A DNA stretch of 62,824 bases from Acanthaster planci. Lineage: Eukaryota; Echinodermata; Asteroidea; Valvatida; Acanthasteridae. The DNA lies in NCBI RefSeq assembly GCF_001949145.1, contig NW_019091535.1, positions 670,644 to 733,467 on the forward strand, in the 5' to 3' direction. The notes under the pieces are model-generated. The model was not told the DNA's origin. It saw nothing but the letters and a program-made list of their open reading frames with translations, and searched no databases. Shown here piece by piece: positions 27,801-36,311 of the stretch (position 1 is its first letter; each line of letters begins with the position of its first letter). Both the position numbers and the translations under genes were made by a program.

Positions 27801-30800
27801 GTGGCTTTACATAACAACCCAACCAGGTTGAATTCATCGGAATCTGGGGGTATTTACAGGCATTTCATAGGTCACATCCAGTGAACGCCAAGTTTGAAGT
27901 TTGAGAGAACGTCAAACCATTGTCCAAGATCAAACTCGATGTATATTTGATTATAAAGATGAACAAAGAAATTGACTGGAGCGGGTTTTGAACCTGTGAC
28001 CTCCGGAACACCGTACCAGTGCTCTACCACCTGAGTATCAAGCCCTACGTTGGTGGCTCTTCCTATTTGTCAATATCAATATCTTTGTTCGGGGGGCACT
28101 AGCCGGTAGCCATGAAACCTGAAACACCATGTAGCCAGGGATCACGCCTCAATAACATGATACAACCTGGGAAGTGGTGAACAGGGTTATGTGAGAGAGA
28201 AGGTCTGCAGGTAAACCATGTGAAATCAATCTCTTCTAAAAGAGTGGTGGTTCCGAGAAGAACCGGTGGGTGTAAACTGATGATGGTGTATATTTGCTTT
28301 GGCAACTCTTTTAACTAATGGTCCCAAAGAAAGGGAAACACATCTACTCACTCTTCCAAGCTTCCGAAAATAAAATTTGATAACTGGTCAAAAAAGCAAT
28401 AACATTTTGCCCTCCTATTCATGAAGAGAATTTGAAGAGACAAACCTTAAAGACTGATTCCAGACCAGAGCAGTCATCAAAACCCTGGCAGAGGATAGCT
28501 CCTAGGCGACGATCCAGGTCATATACCTGCTTTTCAAAGACTTCATAGTCATCTATGAACTCCTGTAACCATTAAAGGGAGCGATGCAATGAGTTTAGAC
28601 AATCTCAGAAAACACAAGCCAGCATGCTCAATATAACGAACAAGCTAGCTAGTCTGCCTATACAAGCGTAAATCTGAGTATCTATCAACTGACATTCTTA
28701 ACGTCCAATGCTTAGGTAAAGTTTATCATAAGTCCTTACACAAGACCAGGAACAAGTAATAGGGTAAAAAATGACAGAGAAATTCTTTGGTCACAGTTCA
28801 TTTGAATAGCTTATGACTTGACTTTCACCAGGACGGGAACTTATGACAGACTTGAAGGGACTTGTAACTGACTCAAATGCTACACTGCCTTTAAATAATT
28901 ACTTTTCTTTCATCGTAGGTAGGGTTAGAGGTGTCTGTCCCAGGGAAAGATCGAGACATCACCGATGCCAGCAGGGTTAGGTTCTCCCTGTTGGCGGGGC
29001 AGACGTATTCCCCATAGTGCGGTTTGGGTACTAGCGCGGTGACATTCATTCATTAAATGAAATTAATTAAGTTAATTTTTTTTAATGTCGACTTGTACTG
29101 CGGCGTTGATCCTTTTTATGGAAATGCTGCATTATAAATTTTCAATTATTATTATTATTTTTATTGCCAACATTTCTAGGAACACAGTGTGATGTCAGTG
29201 TAGTTGGTCCAACCTTAGCCGGAAACTTTAAAAATGTCCAAGAGACCAAATGATTGTGGTGGATTTCAGATATTCCTTACAAATGCCTCTAAAGCAAGCT
29301 CAGATTAAGGCAACGTCATTATCAGTATCATAAAAACCTCTGCTACTGATTCAAAGAGACACCAATTTTCTTCATTTCCAACCTGGCACTGCGGATCCAA
29401 GCCATCATAGCTCCGCTCGGCAAAGACCTTGACATATTCCTGGAACTCTTCGTGGATTTTCTCCACCTGTACACTCAGCATTCGGCCCTTCATGCCTCCC
29501 ATCTCCGTCTTCTCCAGCTTGGTGAACTCAACGTTGGTCTCAAAGAGTTTCTGCAAGGGAGTAATTACAAGTGCCACGTCTTTCCAATTACAGAAGTGAA
29601 CTCAACTGCAAAAACTTTCATTTGGAAAATGTTTTAATACCTTCTGACGCCTGGTAATTTGCCACTTTCTTTTTTAATTGTGGTCAGAGCGTATGGTGTC
29701 GAAACCAAATTCAAGGCAGGCTATTGCATTTCAACCTTGAACTTCAATTAAGATTTCCTAATGGCACAAAACATCCATCAAGGAGGTAAATGTTGTGTTT
29801 TTCTGATATGCCTGTCTCTTGAAATTTGATTAATTCTATCACATTCTTTATTAGATTCCTTAAAGAGTATTCATCTCCTTTCCTCATCTAAAATAAGCTT
29901 CTGTTTTCTATCACGATTGACGACTGCCTCATCTTTAATCAGTCATCCAAACGTGACCAGCAACGACTCACCTCGAGGATTTCCAACCTCTCCAAGAACT
30001 TGTCCAAGCGGGCAAAGACCATGGAGGGGGCAAACTCCCAGAGGATGGGCTCCCGGCCGTCCTTGAAGTAGTCCTTCAGCTTGGCCCGGTGTTCCTCGTA
30101 AAGGTCCTTGTAGCCTCGCAGCACGGCCAGGGCTCCCCGGACCTTCTCCAGGGATTCCTCACATTCCATCTTGAAGATCTCGTCCGGTGACAGGAAATTG
30201 CGACACTGGGTGCAAGAACGCAAGCATAGTTTATACTTGCTGCAAATTGTTCAGAAATGTTTACAACAACTGTTTTCAGCGTGAATAATGAAACATTCCC
30301 TGTGGACAAACAGTGGAACAATAAAATTTATTTCCCATTACTTTGCCAAAATTATTTGGAAAGCAGAACTAGTTTTTATATCAAAACTTTGCATGCTCAT
30401 CAAATGTAAAGATCAACAATAAGGAAATACGTGTTCCCTTTAAAGTCAGCAAATATTTTTGAAAGCAGAACCAGTTATTACCCAATTTGCTAGGGTGACG
30501 TCATTGAAACTTAAATACAAACCACACAGCTGGCATACTGGTAAATAGGACCTTGTAATCATCAGAGTATGGGCGCAAATGAAGACGTCGCTAATGAACC
30601 AAACAGCAAAAATTCTAACCCAGAGTCTCTGAAGATGCTCTCTACCTTTGTAAATACGCAAGATCAGGGCCCAATTTCACGACGCTTCTTAACAGTTAGT
30701 ATAAAAGTCAAACTTACTTAAATAGAAAATGTTGCAGACCGTAAGCGCAATCCATGGCGGTGCTTGGCATGGCTATGTTTATGGTTGCTCACGCATAGAG

Positions 30801-33800
30801 ATTTCTTTTGTTTACGTTAAGCAAATTTTTCCTCCATGGTAAGCATGCTGTCTACCATGCTTACTGTCTTCCTGAAATATACGGAGCCTCCGTTAGCATA
30901 AATTTGTGTGCTTCTAATTAGAAATGCCATCTACTCCACATCACTGTTCACTCACATGCTCAATCAGCGAGTTGCAGATCTCCTGCAGGAGTACGATGAT
31001 CCTGGGCGCCGTGTTGTAGTACTCCGAGTTACTCCAGATCAGGCAGACCACGTGCATCAGGGGTTTGAGCTTGGGGAGCAACTCGGGGAAGTCCACCTCC
31101 TCAAAGCCCTCGATGTGACCCCCGAGTGGCTTCAGGTACATGGTGATGTCCTGGGCCTCAGTCAAGGCTACGATCCAAGTCAACAGGGGGAAAAAAGGGG
31201 ATATTTATTTTTTTGCCCCTTTTGTGTAAATTATATAATATTGATTGAAAGTTTTTCTTTGGTTGTATTCGTACTTAATTGCTTTGGTGTAAATGATGTT
31301 TTTTATTTACGTTTAGCTATCATTTTATTTGTTCCAGTGTTTAAATGTTGTTTAAATTAATTTTCAATTTAATCATGCATCCGATGTAACCAATAGGTAT
31401 ATCAGCCCATAGGCTACAAAACTTTGAATCAATAACCCAGATGATGCTAACAATTATTTGTTAAAAAGGAAAGCAATATGAACAACTAAGTTACAACCAG
31501 CGGCGCACTCTCTGATCTGACACGTTCACCACCCACCATCGTTTATAACTGGCCACTTGGTGATCAGTTACATTATTTAGTCACCCACCAGTTGTCTAAT
31601 TTGTGGGGGGGGGGCTTCTATTTTGAATCATGTGACTTTCTTCTTGCAACGGATTGGTTAAAATATAAACGTCACATCTGGTGAAATCGGGGTGTTACTG
31701 GGCACCTTTCCTGTGATACGGGATCCGGAGAAGTCAAATGCGGAAAAATCAAACACGTTTGCTTTCAACTGGTTACTCACGGCGGGGTTAGGTCCGTTTG
31801 ATTCCGAGCAAACCCTGGTCTGATTTGTATTTACAACCAGTAGGTGGTTCGGTGAACTGGTCAACTGGAAGGGGTACGGCAGACTTCAGCACTTTTTGTC
31901 ACTGCCTTTGTCAGATCTTGTGGATTAATTTGAAACTTGTCCTGAGACTAGCCAACTTGTGGCTGACTTGTGAAGATGCTATGAGGATTTGACTTTACCT
32001 GCTTCAACATCCCTCTCGATGTTCTTGAAGGACGGCAGGTAGCTGCTCTCCGTTCTCTCCAGGAGCTCTTTCATCTTGCGCACCTTGGGATCGCGTAGCT
32101 AAGGAAGAAAAAAACCCTGGTGACAAAATCTAGTCTCTGAAATTTGGGGCCATTCAGGGCGAGATATAGAACTTCAGTACCACTTTGATCATGAGCTCAC
32201 GGCAATGCAAACTGTACTAGAATTGAAACTGAACACACCGTTGAAGTCATGGGTCATACCCTAACTTTTGGGTCCCATTTTGTGTATGTCCGTCCCTGCT
32301 GTATCTGACATATGATTATGTAAATTTAGAACTCATCATAACATTGGCGTGCATGCATGTTGGACACATATCTTGGCTGTGATTGGTCAGAGCGCAATGG
32401 GGCGAGGCTTACTGCATCGGTCTATTCCGATCCAAATCCGGATCCTTACCTGCTGGAAGATACATTCCAAGTTCTCACACTTGGCCTTCCAGAACTGAAT
32501 CTCCACAAAGGGGCCTGGGTTGAGGCCTTCCAGCAACGGCTGAGCCGAGTCTCTCTTGAGCACATCTCGGATCTGATGTGTCCAATCGATAATGACAGAC
32601 TCGATGGAGTGTACCAGGCTTCTGTCGTAGGAGTCATCCCTGCAACCGACAAACATCACAAATATTATCATTTCCTCAGGAAGCAAAAAACAACATCAAA
32701 TTAAGAATGAATCTAGGAGAGTTGAATCTTTTACATCTTTTCTACTTGTGTCATATTTCGCATGTCTTTTCTGTTGAACATACCACAAAAGGAAAATGTA
32801 GAGACGGAAATATCAACATTTTTGGAAATAAAAAAGGGAAATGAAACCAGGAGAAATTTGTTGGAGGTCCCAAGACAACAAAACACTGAGGAAATGGAAC
32901 AGAAGTATGAAACAACCGACAGCTGAATTGGACCTCAAACTTTACAAGCTGATTATATACTTTCAGAATGTGTAGAATTTCTTCGCCGCTTACAAATTTT
33001 GGAAAACCTTCTCCGTTGAAACTTGAGTCTGTCAAATTGGCAGTTTGCTTTTTACATGTTTTCTGAGCACAAGGTTTCGGTCTGATGAGACAAATTTTGA
33101 CACACACAGCGAAACTCACTTTTCTTCTGCTTCCGCGGCACATTCCACTTTCTCGGAACCGACGGGCAGCGGCAGGAGTGTCTTTCCTTTGACCTGGCCA
33201 GCTACCACGTACACGCTGCTCTTCAAGTTATGGACATGTCTCAAAACATCTTGGGAGACCACGTAGGGCCACTGCTCGTGATTCCGTGGGTTAGACAGGA
33301 GGGGTACAAGTACCTATTTGAGAAATTGAAAGAAAATTAAATTTCACGACAAAGTGACAGCGTGATGTGTGTAGTGAACAAATGGCAGTTTTGAGACAAC
33401 AAACTGAGACTAAAACTAAATGAACAGGAACAGTCTTGGAATTACAGTTGGGTAAATTAATAAACTCCTTGGGTGAGTGAAGTTATATGAAAAATTTAGG
33501 GCTACTTGTTTCACAATGTATGGACTATCTTCACTTTCTTTCAAATCTACATGGGTGTTGGGCTAAGTATACAGAGGTAGGTCTAGGTAGTCTAGAAGAC
33601 TGGCCCCAATCTATGGATAATCTGCACCAGTTCAAAGTCTAAATTCCATCTCATGAACAAGAATTCACAATGACAACGTAAGCATTGAACTAGATGGAGA
33701 TTTGTTGCAGTAAAACTTCAAAGTTGCCAAAACATGCACTGTGCATATTGTGGAGTAGGCCTAGGGGCCGACTCATGTTTTCACACGGTCAACTTTCTCA

Positions 33801-34891
33801 GTATCACTTTGCATGAAATATGCACTGACGTTAATTACCATTGATGATCATTTGTCACATCTGCTTTTCCTCTTTGCACTTGTGTGCAAATTAAAATGTT
33901 TTTCAAGAAGGTATTTGGAAAAATATAAGGGCGTAAAACTTTACTGTGAACATGGTAGACCAGTAGCCTAGGCCTACTTTGAGAACTCTAAGTCACTAAC
34001 TCTGTGATACTCCATGTGACTTTGAAGAGACAAGGTTTACATGGTGTCATAACACTATGGGGTTTTAGAATCGAATTTTTGTGGTGAAATGGTTCACAGC
34101 CGTAAGAAAGCTAGGCAAATCAAAAATTTCCCTTGCCAGCTGTCATTGGTGGGATCAACGCATGCACAGTCTGATAAATACGAACGGCATAAACGGAGCG
34201 ATAGTCAACGGGTGGAAGCGAGAAATTGGTGAGCAAAAAAAATACTCTGTCTCATGCTCTTAAACATGTTAAACTTTTGTTATTCCCCTTTTTAAATTAA
34301 GCAGGTATGCTGACAGGGGAAAATGCGAAATAATAGGCCTAGCTTTCTTACAGCTGTGAACCATTTTAAGCCTACCACAAAAATTCGATTCCAAAACCCC
34401 ATAGCGTTACGACGCCATGTAAACCTTGTCTCCTCTAAGTAACACAGAGTATCACAGAGTTAGTGACTTAGACTAGTTCTCGAAGTAGACCTACATGTAG
34501 GTCCTAGGCCTCCTATCATGCCTATCCTAAAGTTTTAGCCTACCTCGTCAACAAGAGCAGAGAGCTGTTCCAGAGGCGAATATGACAGATCACCATACAC
34601 CAAGTTCTGTTTGAAGTTGTCCTTTCCAAGAGCTTCCTTACTCTTCTTGATGAAATAGATTGCTTTGGTGTTCTTCAGGGTCTCTGGAAAATCTGAGGAC
34701 GGTGTAATTAAACCAGCGGCGTTGACCGTGAAGACAATCTGTGGAATGTCGGCTTTTTCCAGAAATTCTTGAATCAGAAGCTTGTTGTCCTCTACACCTA
34801 TGCATTTGGCCCATTTGTCAGGCTTTAGTTTGTAGCTTTTCAGAATGTACTCTGAGATAAAATCAAATCTTGCATCGGTTCCATCCCCCAT
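891..34891 (-). CDS. DNAH9: Axonemal dynein heavy chain, outer-arm beta type (DNAH9/11/17 family), N-terminal half, 36 exons
   Basis: Motor subunit of the ciliary outer dynein arm; it hydrolyses ATP to slide doublet microtubules. Reading the minus strand, 36 exons with GT-AG borders and matching phases total 6,669 nt, exactly 2,223 codons with no stop. The family is usually about 4,400-4,500 residues, so roughly half is present; the rest lies below base 1. The start is the ATG at 34889-34891 (A at -3, G at +4), and the N-terminus resembles other beta chains ([10 protein letters not shown] motif). Order seen: tail, linker, AAA1 with P-loop GPAGTGKT (about residues 1847-1854) and Walker B region CFDEFNR, then AAA2 with P-loop GNAGTGKS (about 2128-2135) and LDGDID. 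Tail text such as [14 protein letters not shown] points to the DNAH9/11/17 clade. The choice of DNAH9 within it is tentative. Introns hold most repeats listed below. Confidence 0.96.
1781..1969. mobile_element. TTAA-flanked MITE (piggyBac-like), copy 1
   Basis: Bounded by TTAA on both sides, with inverted ends TTAACCCCTTCG and CTTGAAGGGGTTAA, 189 bp, no coding capacity. The TTAA target and C-rich ends are what piggyBac-type elements leave. Other copies lie at 9687-9876, 42117-42278 and 50319-50490. Confidence 0.75.
1997..2022. repeat. Tetranucleotide microsatellite (CAAT)n
   Basis: About six uninterrupted CAAT units in the intron between dynein exons 34 and 35. Confidence 0.9.
2089..2152. 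repeat. 32-bp tandem duplication
   Basis: Two adjacent 32-bp copies (2089-2120, 2121-2152) beginning CAGAATATCCCCCAATCAGG, differing by one base. Intronic. Confidence 0.85.
4505..8297 (-). CDS. DNAH9: Dynein heavy chain exons 27-32: end of linker and AAA1 ATPase, residues 1653-1967
   Basis: Exons in gene order: 8064-8297, 7724-7855, 7129-7289, 6360-6516, 5716-5820, 4505-4662. Joins are phase 0, 0, 2, 0, 0, 2. AAA1 is the main ATP hydrolysis site. The P-loop [19 protein letters not shown] is in exon 30 and [14 protein letters not shown] (Walker B with catalytic Glu) in exon 31. [19 protein letters not shown] (sensor I region) is in exon 32. All catalytic residues I can check are intact. The exon 28 donor reads AAG then GTCCGA, weaker than its neighbours, but the frame and homology both require it. 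Confidence 0.96.
4730..5375. repeat. AATTGG-rich block
   Basis: The hexamer AATTGG, or one-base variants such as AACTGG and AAATGG, recurs more than 25 times in 650 bp of the intron between dynein exons 31 and 32. Part of it is a longer period (CAATTGGAATTTCAAATGGG, three times). Open frames here are by-products of the repetition. Confidence 0.85.
8375..8640. mobile_element. SINE-like dispersed repeat
   Basis: It contains CACTCCTGGGTGGAG and AAGTGGCTTGCCCAAAG. The same modules, in the same order, are in the better copy at 16195-16512. Intronic, non-coding. Confidence 0.55.
9054..9619. mobile_element. About 570-bp non-autonomous element (family E), copy 1
   Basis: Ends in GCCGAT and ATCGGC. 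It shares long stretches with the reverse strand of 57063-57659, for example ACTTACGCCACCTAAAATGA and AGCCAAACAAGTTTTCAA. A third, older copy is at 13510-13860. No coding capacity. Confidence 0.7.
9687..9876. mobile_element. TTAA-flanked MITE (piggyBac-like), copy 2
   Basis: TTAA on both sides, ends TTAACCCCTTCATG and CACGAAGGGGTTAA, 190 bp. It is the same family as the copy at 1781 but in the opposite orientation, and sits immediately beside the family E element. It ends 46 bp from dynein exon 26. Confidence 0.75.
9922..16000 (-). CDS. DNAH9: Dynein heavy chain exons 19-26: linker (DHC_N2), residues 1209-1652
   Basis: Exons in gene order: 15914-16000, 14925-15088, 13946-14183, 13190-13435, 12156-12380, 11684-11775, 11130-11256, 9922-10074. 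Joins are phase 0, 2, 0, 0, 0, 2, 0, 0. This is the linker, the mechanical lever that sweeps across the AAA ring. Markers are [50 protein letters not shown] and [20 protein letters not shown], all strongly conserved in dyneins. One ambiguous base (n) lies at 12098 in the intron after exon 23 and does not affect coding. Confidence 0.95.
10174..10494. mobile_element. TR-hAT family copy 2, best preserved, with 8-bp target duplication
   Basis: Termini CTGTGTTGTATTCGAGTCC and GGACTCGAATACAACACTG are inverted repeats. The flanks are CCTGTTAC and TCTGTTAC (7 of 8 identical), as expected for hAT insertion. The left arm holds a 20-bp array (two 10-mers, ACAAGTCCCT and GCAAGTCCCT). Then follows the core with CTATTCAAATGAGCTGTGA and TTTCACCCTGTTACTTATGA. 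No transposase is present. Confidence 0.8.
12564..12792. mobile_element. 229-bp MITE with about 40-bp terminal inverted repeats
   Basis: The left end ATTCGCTCTTTGCACACTG is repeated in reverse complement at the right end (CAGTGTGCAAAGAGCGAAT), with the match continuing for about 40 bp. Located in the intron between dynein exons 22 and 23. Superfamily not determined. Confidence 0.8.
13510..13860. mobile_element. Family E element, diverged copy
   Basis: It shares ACAGCCAAACAAGCTTTTCA and CTTGTTAAGTTCAGCAAGGA with the copies at 9054 and 57063, but the ends are eroded. Intron between dynein exons 21 and 22. Confidence 0.65.
14661..14801. repeat. G-rich 15-16 bp tandem array
   Basis: Nine units of GGGGGCGAGTCGGTCA type. 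Each starts with a run of three to five G on the plus strand, so the strand could form G-quadruplexes. It lies in the intron between dynein exons 20 and 21, with the G-rich strand being the transcription template. Confidence 0.9.
15253..15325. repeat. Inverted repeat carrying telomere-type CCCTAA motifs
   Basis: Arms of 24 bp (15253-15276 and 15302-15325) with one mismatch face each other across 25 bp. Each arm contains TTAACCCTAACCCTCCT or its complement. Intronic. Confidence 0.85.
16195..16512. mobile_element. SINE-like dispersed repeat, longer copy
   Basis: Begins with TATATAGCGCATTTCAAAG, later ACTCCTGGGTGGA and CATGCCCAAGGTCAC, then GGATTGGAACCC. The order of modules is the same as at 8375-8640. 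Non-coding. Confidence 0.6.
16528..16837. mobile_element. Inverted-repeat element next to dynein exon 18 donor
   Basis: It starts CAGGAATCCCAGACAG and ends CTGTGGGAATTCCTG, an imperfect inverted repeat, with internal CCATGACTTTTCCA motifs shared with the family at 17638 and 48481. Its end lies about 12 bp from the exon 18 splice donor. Confidence 0.6.
16850..21872 (-). CDS. DNAH9: Dynein heavy chain exons 13-18: distal tail, residues 844-1208
   Basis: Exons in gene order: 21690-21872, 20839-20985, 19575-19829, 18955-19124, 18408-18630, 16850-16966. Joins are phase 0, 0, 0, 2, 0, 0. Recognisable family text includes [13 protein letters not shown] (exon 14), [14 protein letters not shown] (exon 15) and the charged [12 protein letters not shown] (exon 18). 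The donor of exon 17 is GTCAGG, a less common but acceptable form. A short inverted-repeat element ends about 12 bp from the exon 18 donor. The introns hold several minisatellites and palindromic elements listed separately. Confidence 0.93.
17041..17385. mobile_element. About 345-bp dispersed element (family C), copy 1
   Basis: It matches the reverse complement of 42676-43017 over its whole length. Shared text includes GGACTCCGAAATCGGAGCC and ACAGGGCCCTGT-type sequence near the left side, and AGTGCACTGAGCCAGGTT at the right. No coding capacity and no clear terminal repeats. Confidence 0.75.
17638..17922. mobile_element. CAGGGTTCC-ended MITE (family D), copy 1
   Basis: 285 bp bounded by CAGGGTTCCTG and CAGGAACCCTG. 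About 290 bp of the same sequence recurs at 48481-48770, including CCATGACCCAATAATGCAAT. The CAGGG-type ends suggest hAT. A fragment of the TTAA family directly precedes it (about 17570-17637). Confidence 0.75.
18240..18370. repeat. Imperfect tandem repeat, about 40-50 bp units
   Basis: Three units of the type TTATTTTAAAGAGCAGTG then TTTAAAATACTTCA. It is just downstream, in gene sense, of dynein exon 17. Confidence 0.6.
19887..20230. mobile_element. TR-hAT family copy 3 with a 48-bp higher-order array
   Basis: The left end CAGTTGAGTGGAAGTTGAG then TCCATCGCAAGTCCC is the family terminus. It is followed by a decayed core (GTTATTTAAATGACC, CCACCCTGTT). Bases 20015-20206 are four copies of a 48-bp unit made of four 12-mers (GACCAATCTTGT, GACCAGTCTCAT, GACTGATCTTAT, GACTGGTCTTGT). 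The array is on the right arm. The long open frames here reflect the 12-bp period only. Confidence 0.75.
20414..20575. mobile_element. About 160-bp palindromic MITE
   Basis: Nearly the whole element folds on itself. GATTCACAATAG and CGCCACCAAG at the left pair with CTTGGTGGCG and CTATTGTGAAAC at the right. An inner pair is CGCGAAATTTGTCGA against TCGACAAATTTTGC. Confidence 0.8.
21290..21408. mobile_element. Dispersed repeat family F, copy 1
   Basis: It shares ACGGCTAGGTCTA and GAAGACCTAGACCTA with 53960-54061, in the same order. Short, non-coding. Confidence 0.6.
22205..22560. repeat. Minisatellite of 11-bp subunits, 33-bp higher-order unit
   Basis: Repeats of the 11-mer CTTGTGACTGG and variants. 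Around 22385-22470 a 33-bp unit (three 11-mers) is repeated almost perfectly. It resembles the arrays inside the TR-hAT elements, but no family core is visible. It ends about 120 bp from dynein exon 12. Confidence 0.85.
22679..29550 (-). CDS. DNAH9: Dynein heavy chain exons 7-12: tail (DHC_N1), residues 427-843
   Basis: Exons in gene order: 29383-29550, 28446-28562, 27446-27714, 24049-24117, 23505-23631, 22679-23179. Joins are phase 0, 0, 2, 2, 0, 0. Exon 12 is the longest exon of this gene (501 nt). It encodes a charged, probably coiled-coil stretch rich in Glu, Lys and Arg, including [11 protein letters not shown] near its start. Exon 10 is only 69 nt and sits 3.3 kb from exon 9, but it reads [11 protein letters not shown] and splits the codon on both sides correctly, so I consider it secure. 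This is the tail region that dimerises and binds intermediate chains in the family. Confidence 0.93.
24118..27445. other. Long intron 9 of the dynein gene, nothing recognised
   Basis: 3.3 kb of AT-rich sequence between exon 10 and exon 9. I see no exon, RNA gene, clear repeat family or inverted repeat. Flanking exons join in frame without it, so no coding sequence is missing. Confidence 0.7.
27900..28045 (-). mobile_element. tRNA-derived SINE-like element
   Basis: On the minus strand it has an A-box-like TACTCAGGTGGTAGAGCACT and a B-box-like GGTTCAAAACC at tRNA spacing. The tail continues downstream. The anticodon arm does not fold into a convincing functional tRNA. Confidence 0.6.
28704..28887. 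mobile_element. TR-hAT family copy 4, array-free, old
   Basis: The right end CTCAAATGCTACACTG matches the family terminus. The core is present in reverse (CAAGTAATAGGG, CAGTTCATTTGAATAGCTTA). It has no expanded array, so it shows the basic structure of the family. Flanks no longer match. Confidence 0.65.
29972..34891 (-). CDS. DNAH9: Dynein heavy chain exons 1-6: N-terminal tail, residues 1-426
   Basis: Exons in gene order: 34544-34891, 33120-33313, 32450-32639, 31999-32098, 30956-31167, 29972-30205. Phases at the joins are 0, 2, 0, 1, 0, 0 and all codons close correctly. Exon 1 ends in SALVDE and exon 2 continues with [16 protein letters not shown], the usual beta-chain join. Exon 3 carries [12 protein letters not shown] and [11 protein letters not shown], typical of the DHC_N1 tail that binds intermediate chains and neighbouring heavy chains. 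The first intron (33314-34543) holds a long inverted-repeat element. The other introns here show only AT-rich sequence, apart from weak inverted similarity at 31505-31870 that I could not resolve into an element. Confidence 0.94.
33964..34512. mobile_element. About 550-bp element with about 150-bp terminal inverted repeats
   Basis: The left arm (33964-34112) contains GACAAGGTTTACATGG and GGGGTTTTAGAATCGAAT. The right arm (about 34349-34512) is its reverse complement with a few differences. The unique middle is about 230 bp with no gene. It sits in dynein intron 1 and ends about 30 bp from the exon 1 donor. Confidence 0.85.
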
Positions 34892-35900
34892 CTTGATTCT
34901 GGATCTAGCAGTTAGGCCGAGGGCCCGCCTTAGTTCCTACGCGAAATTCAGATGCCCGAAATATCGTCAAAAAAACAAGCGCCTTTGTGTTTCACAACCA
35001 GTCAACGTTACAACTGCAGGAAAAATACCTCAGTGTGGCAACGGCTTTTCTTCCACGGTACATTAAATTCAGATTCATGGGGTTTATTGACGATAAACTT
35101 GATTTTTTAGAACTTAGTCGCTGGTCTCCTCGCTCCTACACAAAATTATTGATTCAACATGGCGTCCGTGGGTAAATTGATCGTTCACTGTGCGGTTGCC
35201 AGGGACGTCAACTTTTGTTTACAACGCACTTTTATACAGACTCGCCGAGGACTCGCTCCGATGCACGGCAATAAGCTGACGTGCGTTGGAAACCAGACTA
35301 AATCAATCAATCAAAAAGTGTCAACTTAATACGCCGCGGGTGGTACATTGCGGTGAGGAGTAAATAATATAGATACTGTGGTGGTACTTTTCCCCTGTCT
35401 TTGCACAAGGAAACTGATTCTAACTTTCAGAGATATCCACATGCAGGTTTTATAGATATGTTAAGAAAATTCGGCAAAATATTTACGTGGTATGAGGTAA
35501 TTTGATAGACGGAAGAAACCTATGACACCAAAAATCTAGATGTCTTTCGCTTTTAATTTGCTGCTGAAACGGGCCTTCACAGTGCTTTTGGTGTGAGGAC
35601 ATTGAAGTGGTATCTGTCCTCACATGTCTACATCACGTCAAAGTTTCTGATGCAAAGAGATGGAATTAGTGGATATCCTGAACGAACTGATGGCTAGAAA
35701 TAATCGGCAAGGGGTGCTCTATAAGTCTTTAATTGTGGCTTAAATGAAGATAGTCACAAGTAGCTGGTGGCTTTAAAAGCAGCTGGTGGTCAAAGGTTTG
35801 TTTGTTTGTTGATGGTGGTCTGGTCGAAAAGTATACGTCCTTGTCCAAGCTGCTGGCAGATGGTCGAAAAGTACATGAAGCTTGTGGTGTTTTTAGTGTT

Positions 35901-35960
35901 GCTCAGGACCAAAGATCGTATAGCGCCGCGAAGCGACGCTATACGATCTTTGCTCAGGAC
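35901..35960. mobile_element. 42-bp hairpin insertion flanked by 9-bp direct repeats
   Basis: Perfect 15-bp arms AAAGATCGTATAGCG (35911-35925) and CGCTATACGATCTTT (35937-35951). Inside them, after one C/A mismatch, a CGC/GCG stem closes on a GAA loop. The hairpin is bracketed by GCTCAGGAC at 35901-35909 and 35952-35960, like a target duplication. It is too small to encode anything. Confidence 0.75.
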
Positions 35961-36261
35961 ATAATCAAGTAAGGAGGGCTGTATGTAAAGATGCTGGGAA
36001 GAGCTGTCTAGAAAGAGCTCTAATGCTGGAGGTCGTTTAAGCAACTCTTTGCTGTCATTTTGACACCACTTTTGTGAAAATTGAACCTGTTACTATTCTC
36101 AGGCAACGTCAGTTTTTCCGAGACAGGTCAGCCAAAAATGAATACTTTCCACTTTAGCAACAACTGACTGTAACAACAAACCCTTTGTAGGATTAGTTTG
36201 AATTCCACATTCTTTTTGAAGGCTTTAACTTGAAGCCTTTGCCCGCATGCGTCTTCGATTA

Positions 36262-36290
36262 CCATGCGTCCTACGCAGTAGGACGCATGG
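36262..36290. repeat. Perfect 13-bp hairpin with a 3-nt loop
   Basis: Arms CCATGCGTCCTAC and GTAGGACGCATGG around GCA. No flanking direct repeat is seen. It could act as a cruciform or as a hairpin in RNA; function unknown. Confidence 0.85.
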
Positions 36291-36311
36291 GATGTATGTC
36301 GTGTTTAATCT

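Noticed and set aside
27970-28045. Possible tRNA gene on the minus strand (also 56285-56362)
   Set aside because: A and B boxes are present but the acceptor and anticodon stems do not pair well and a tail follows, so these are SINE-type pieces.
31505-31870. Apparent inverted repeat around CCACCCACC and AACTGGTCAACTGG
   Set aside because: Matches are short and scattered; I could not align two arms.
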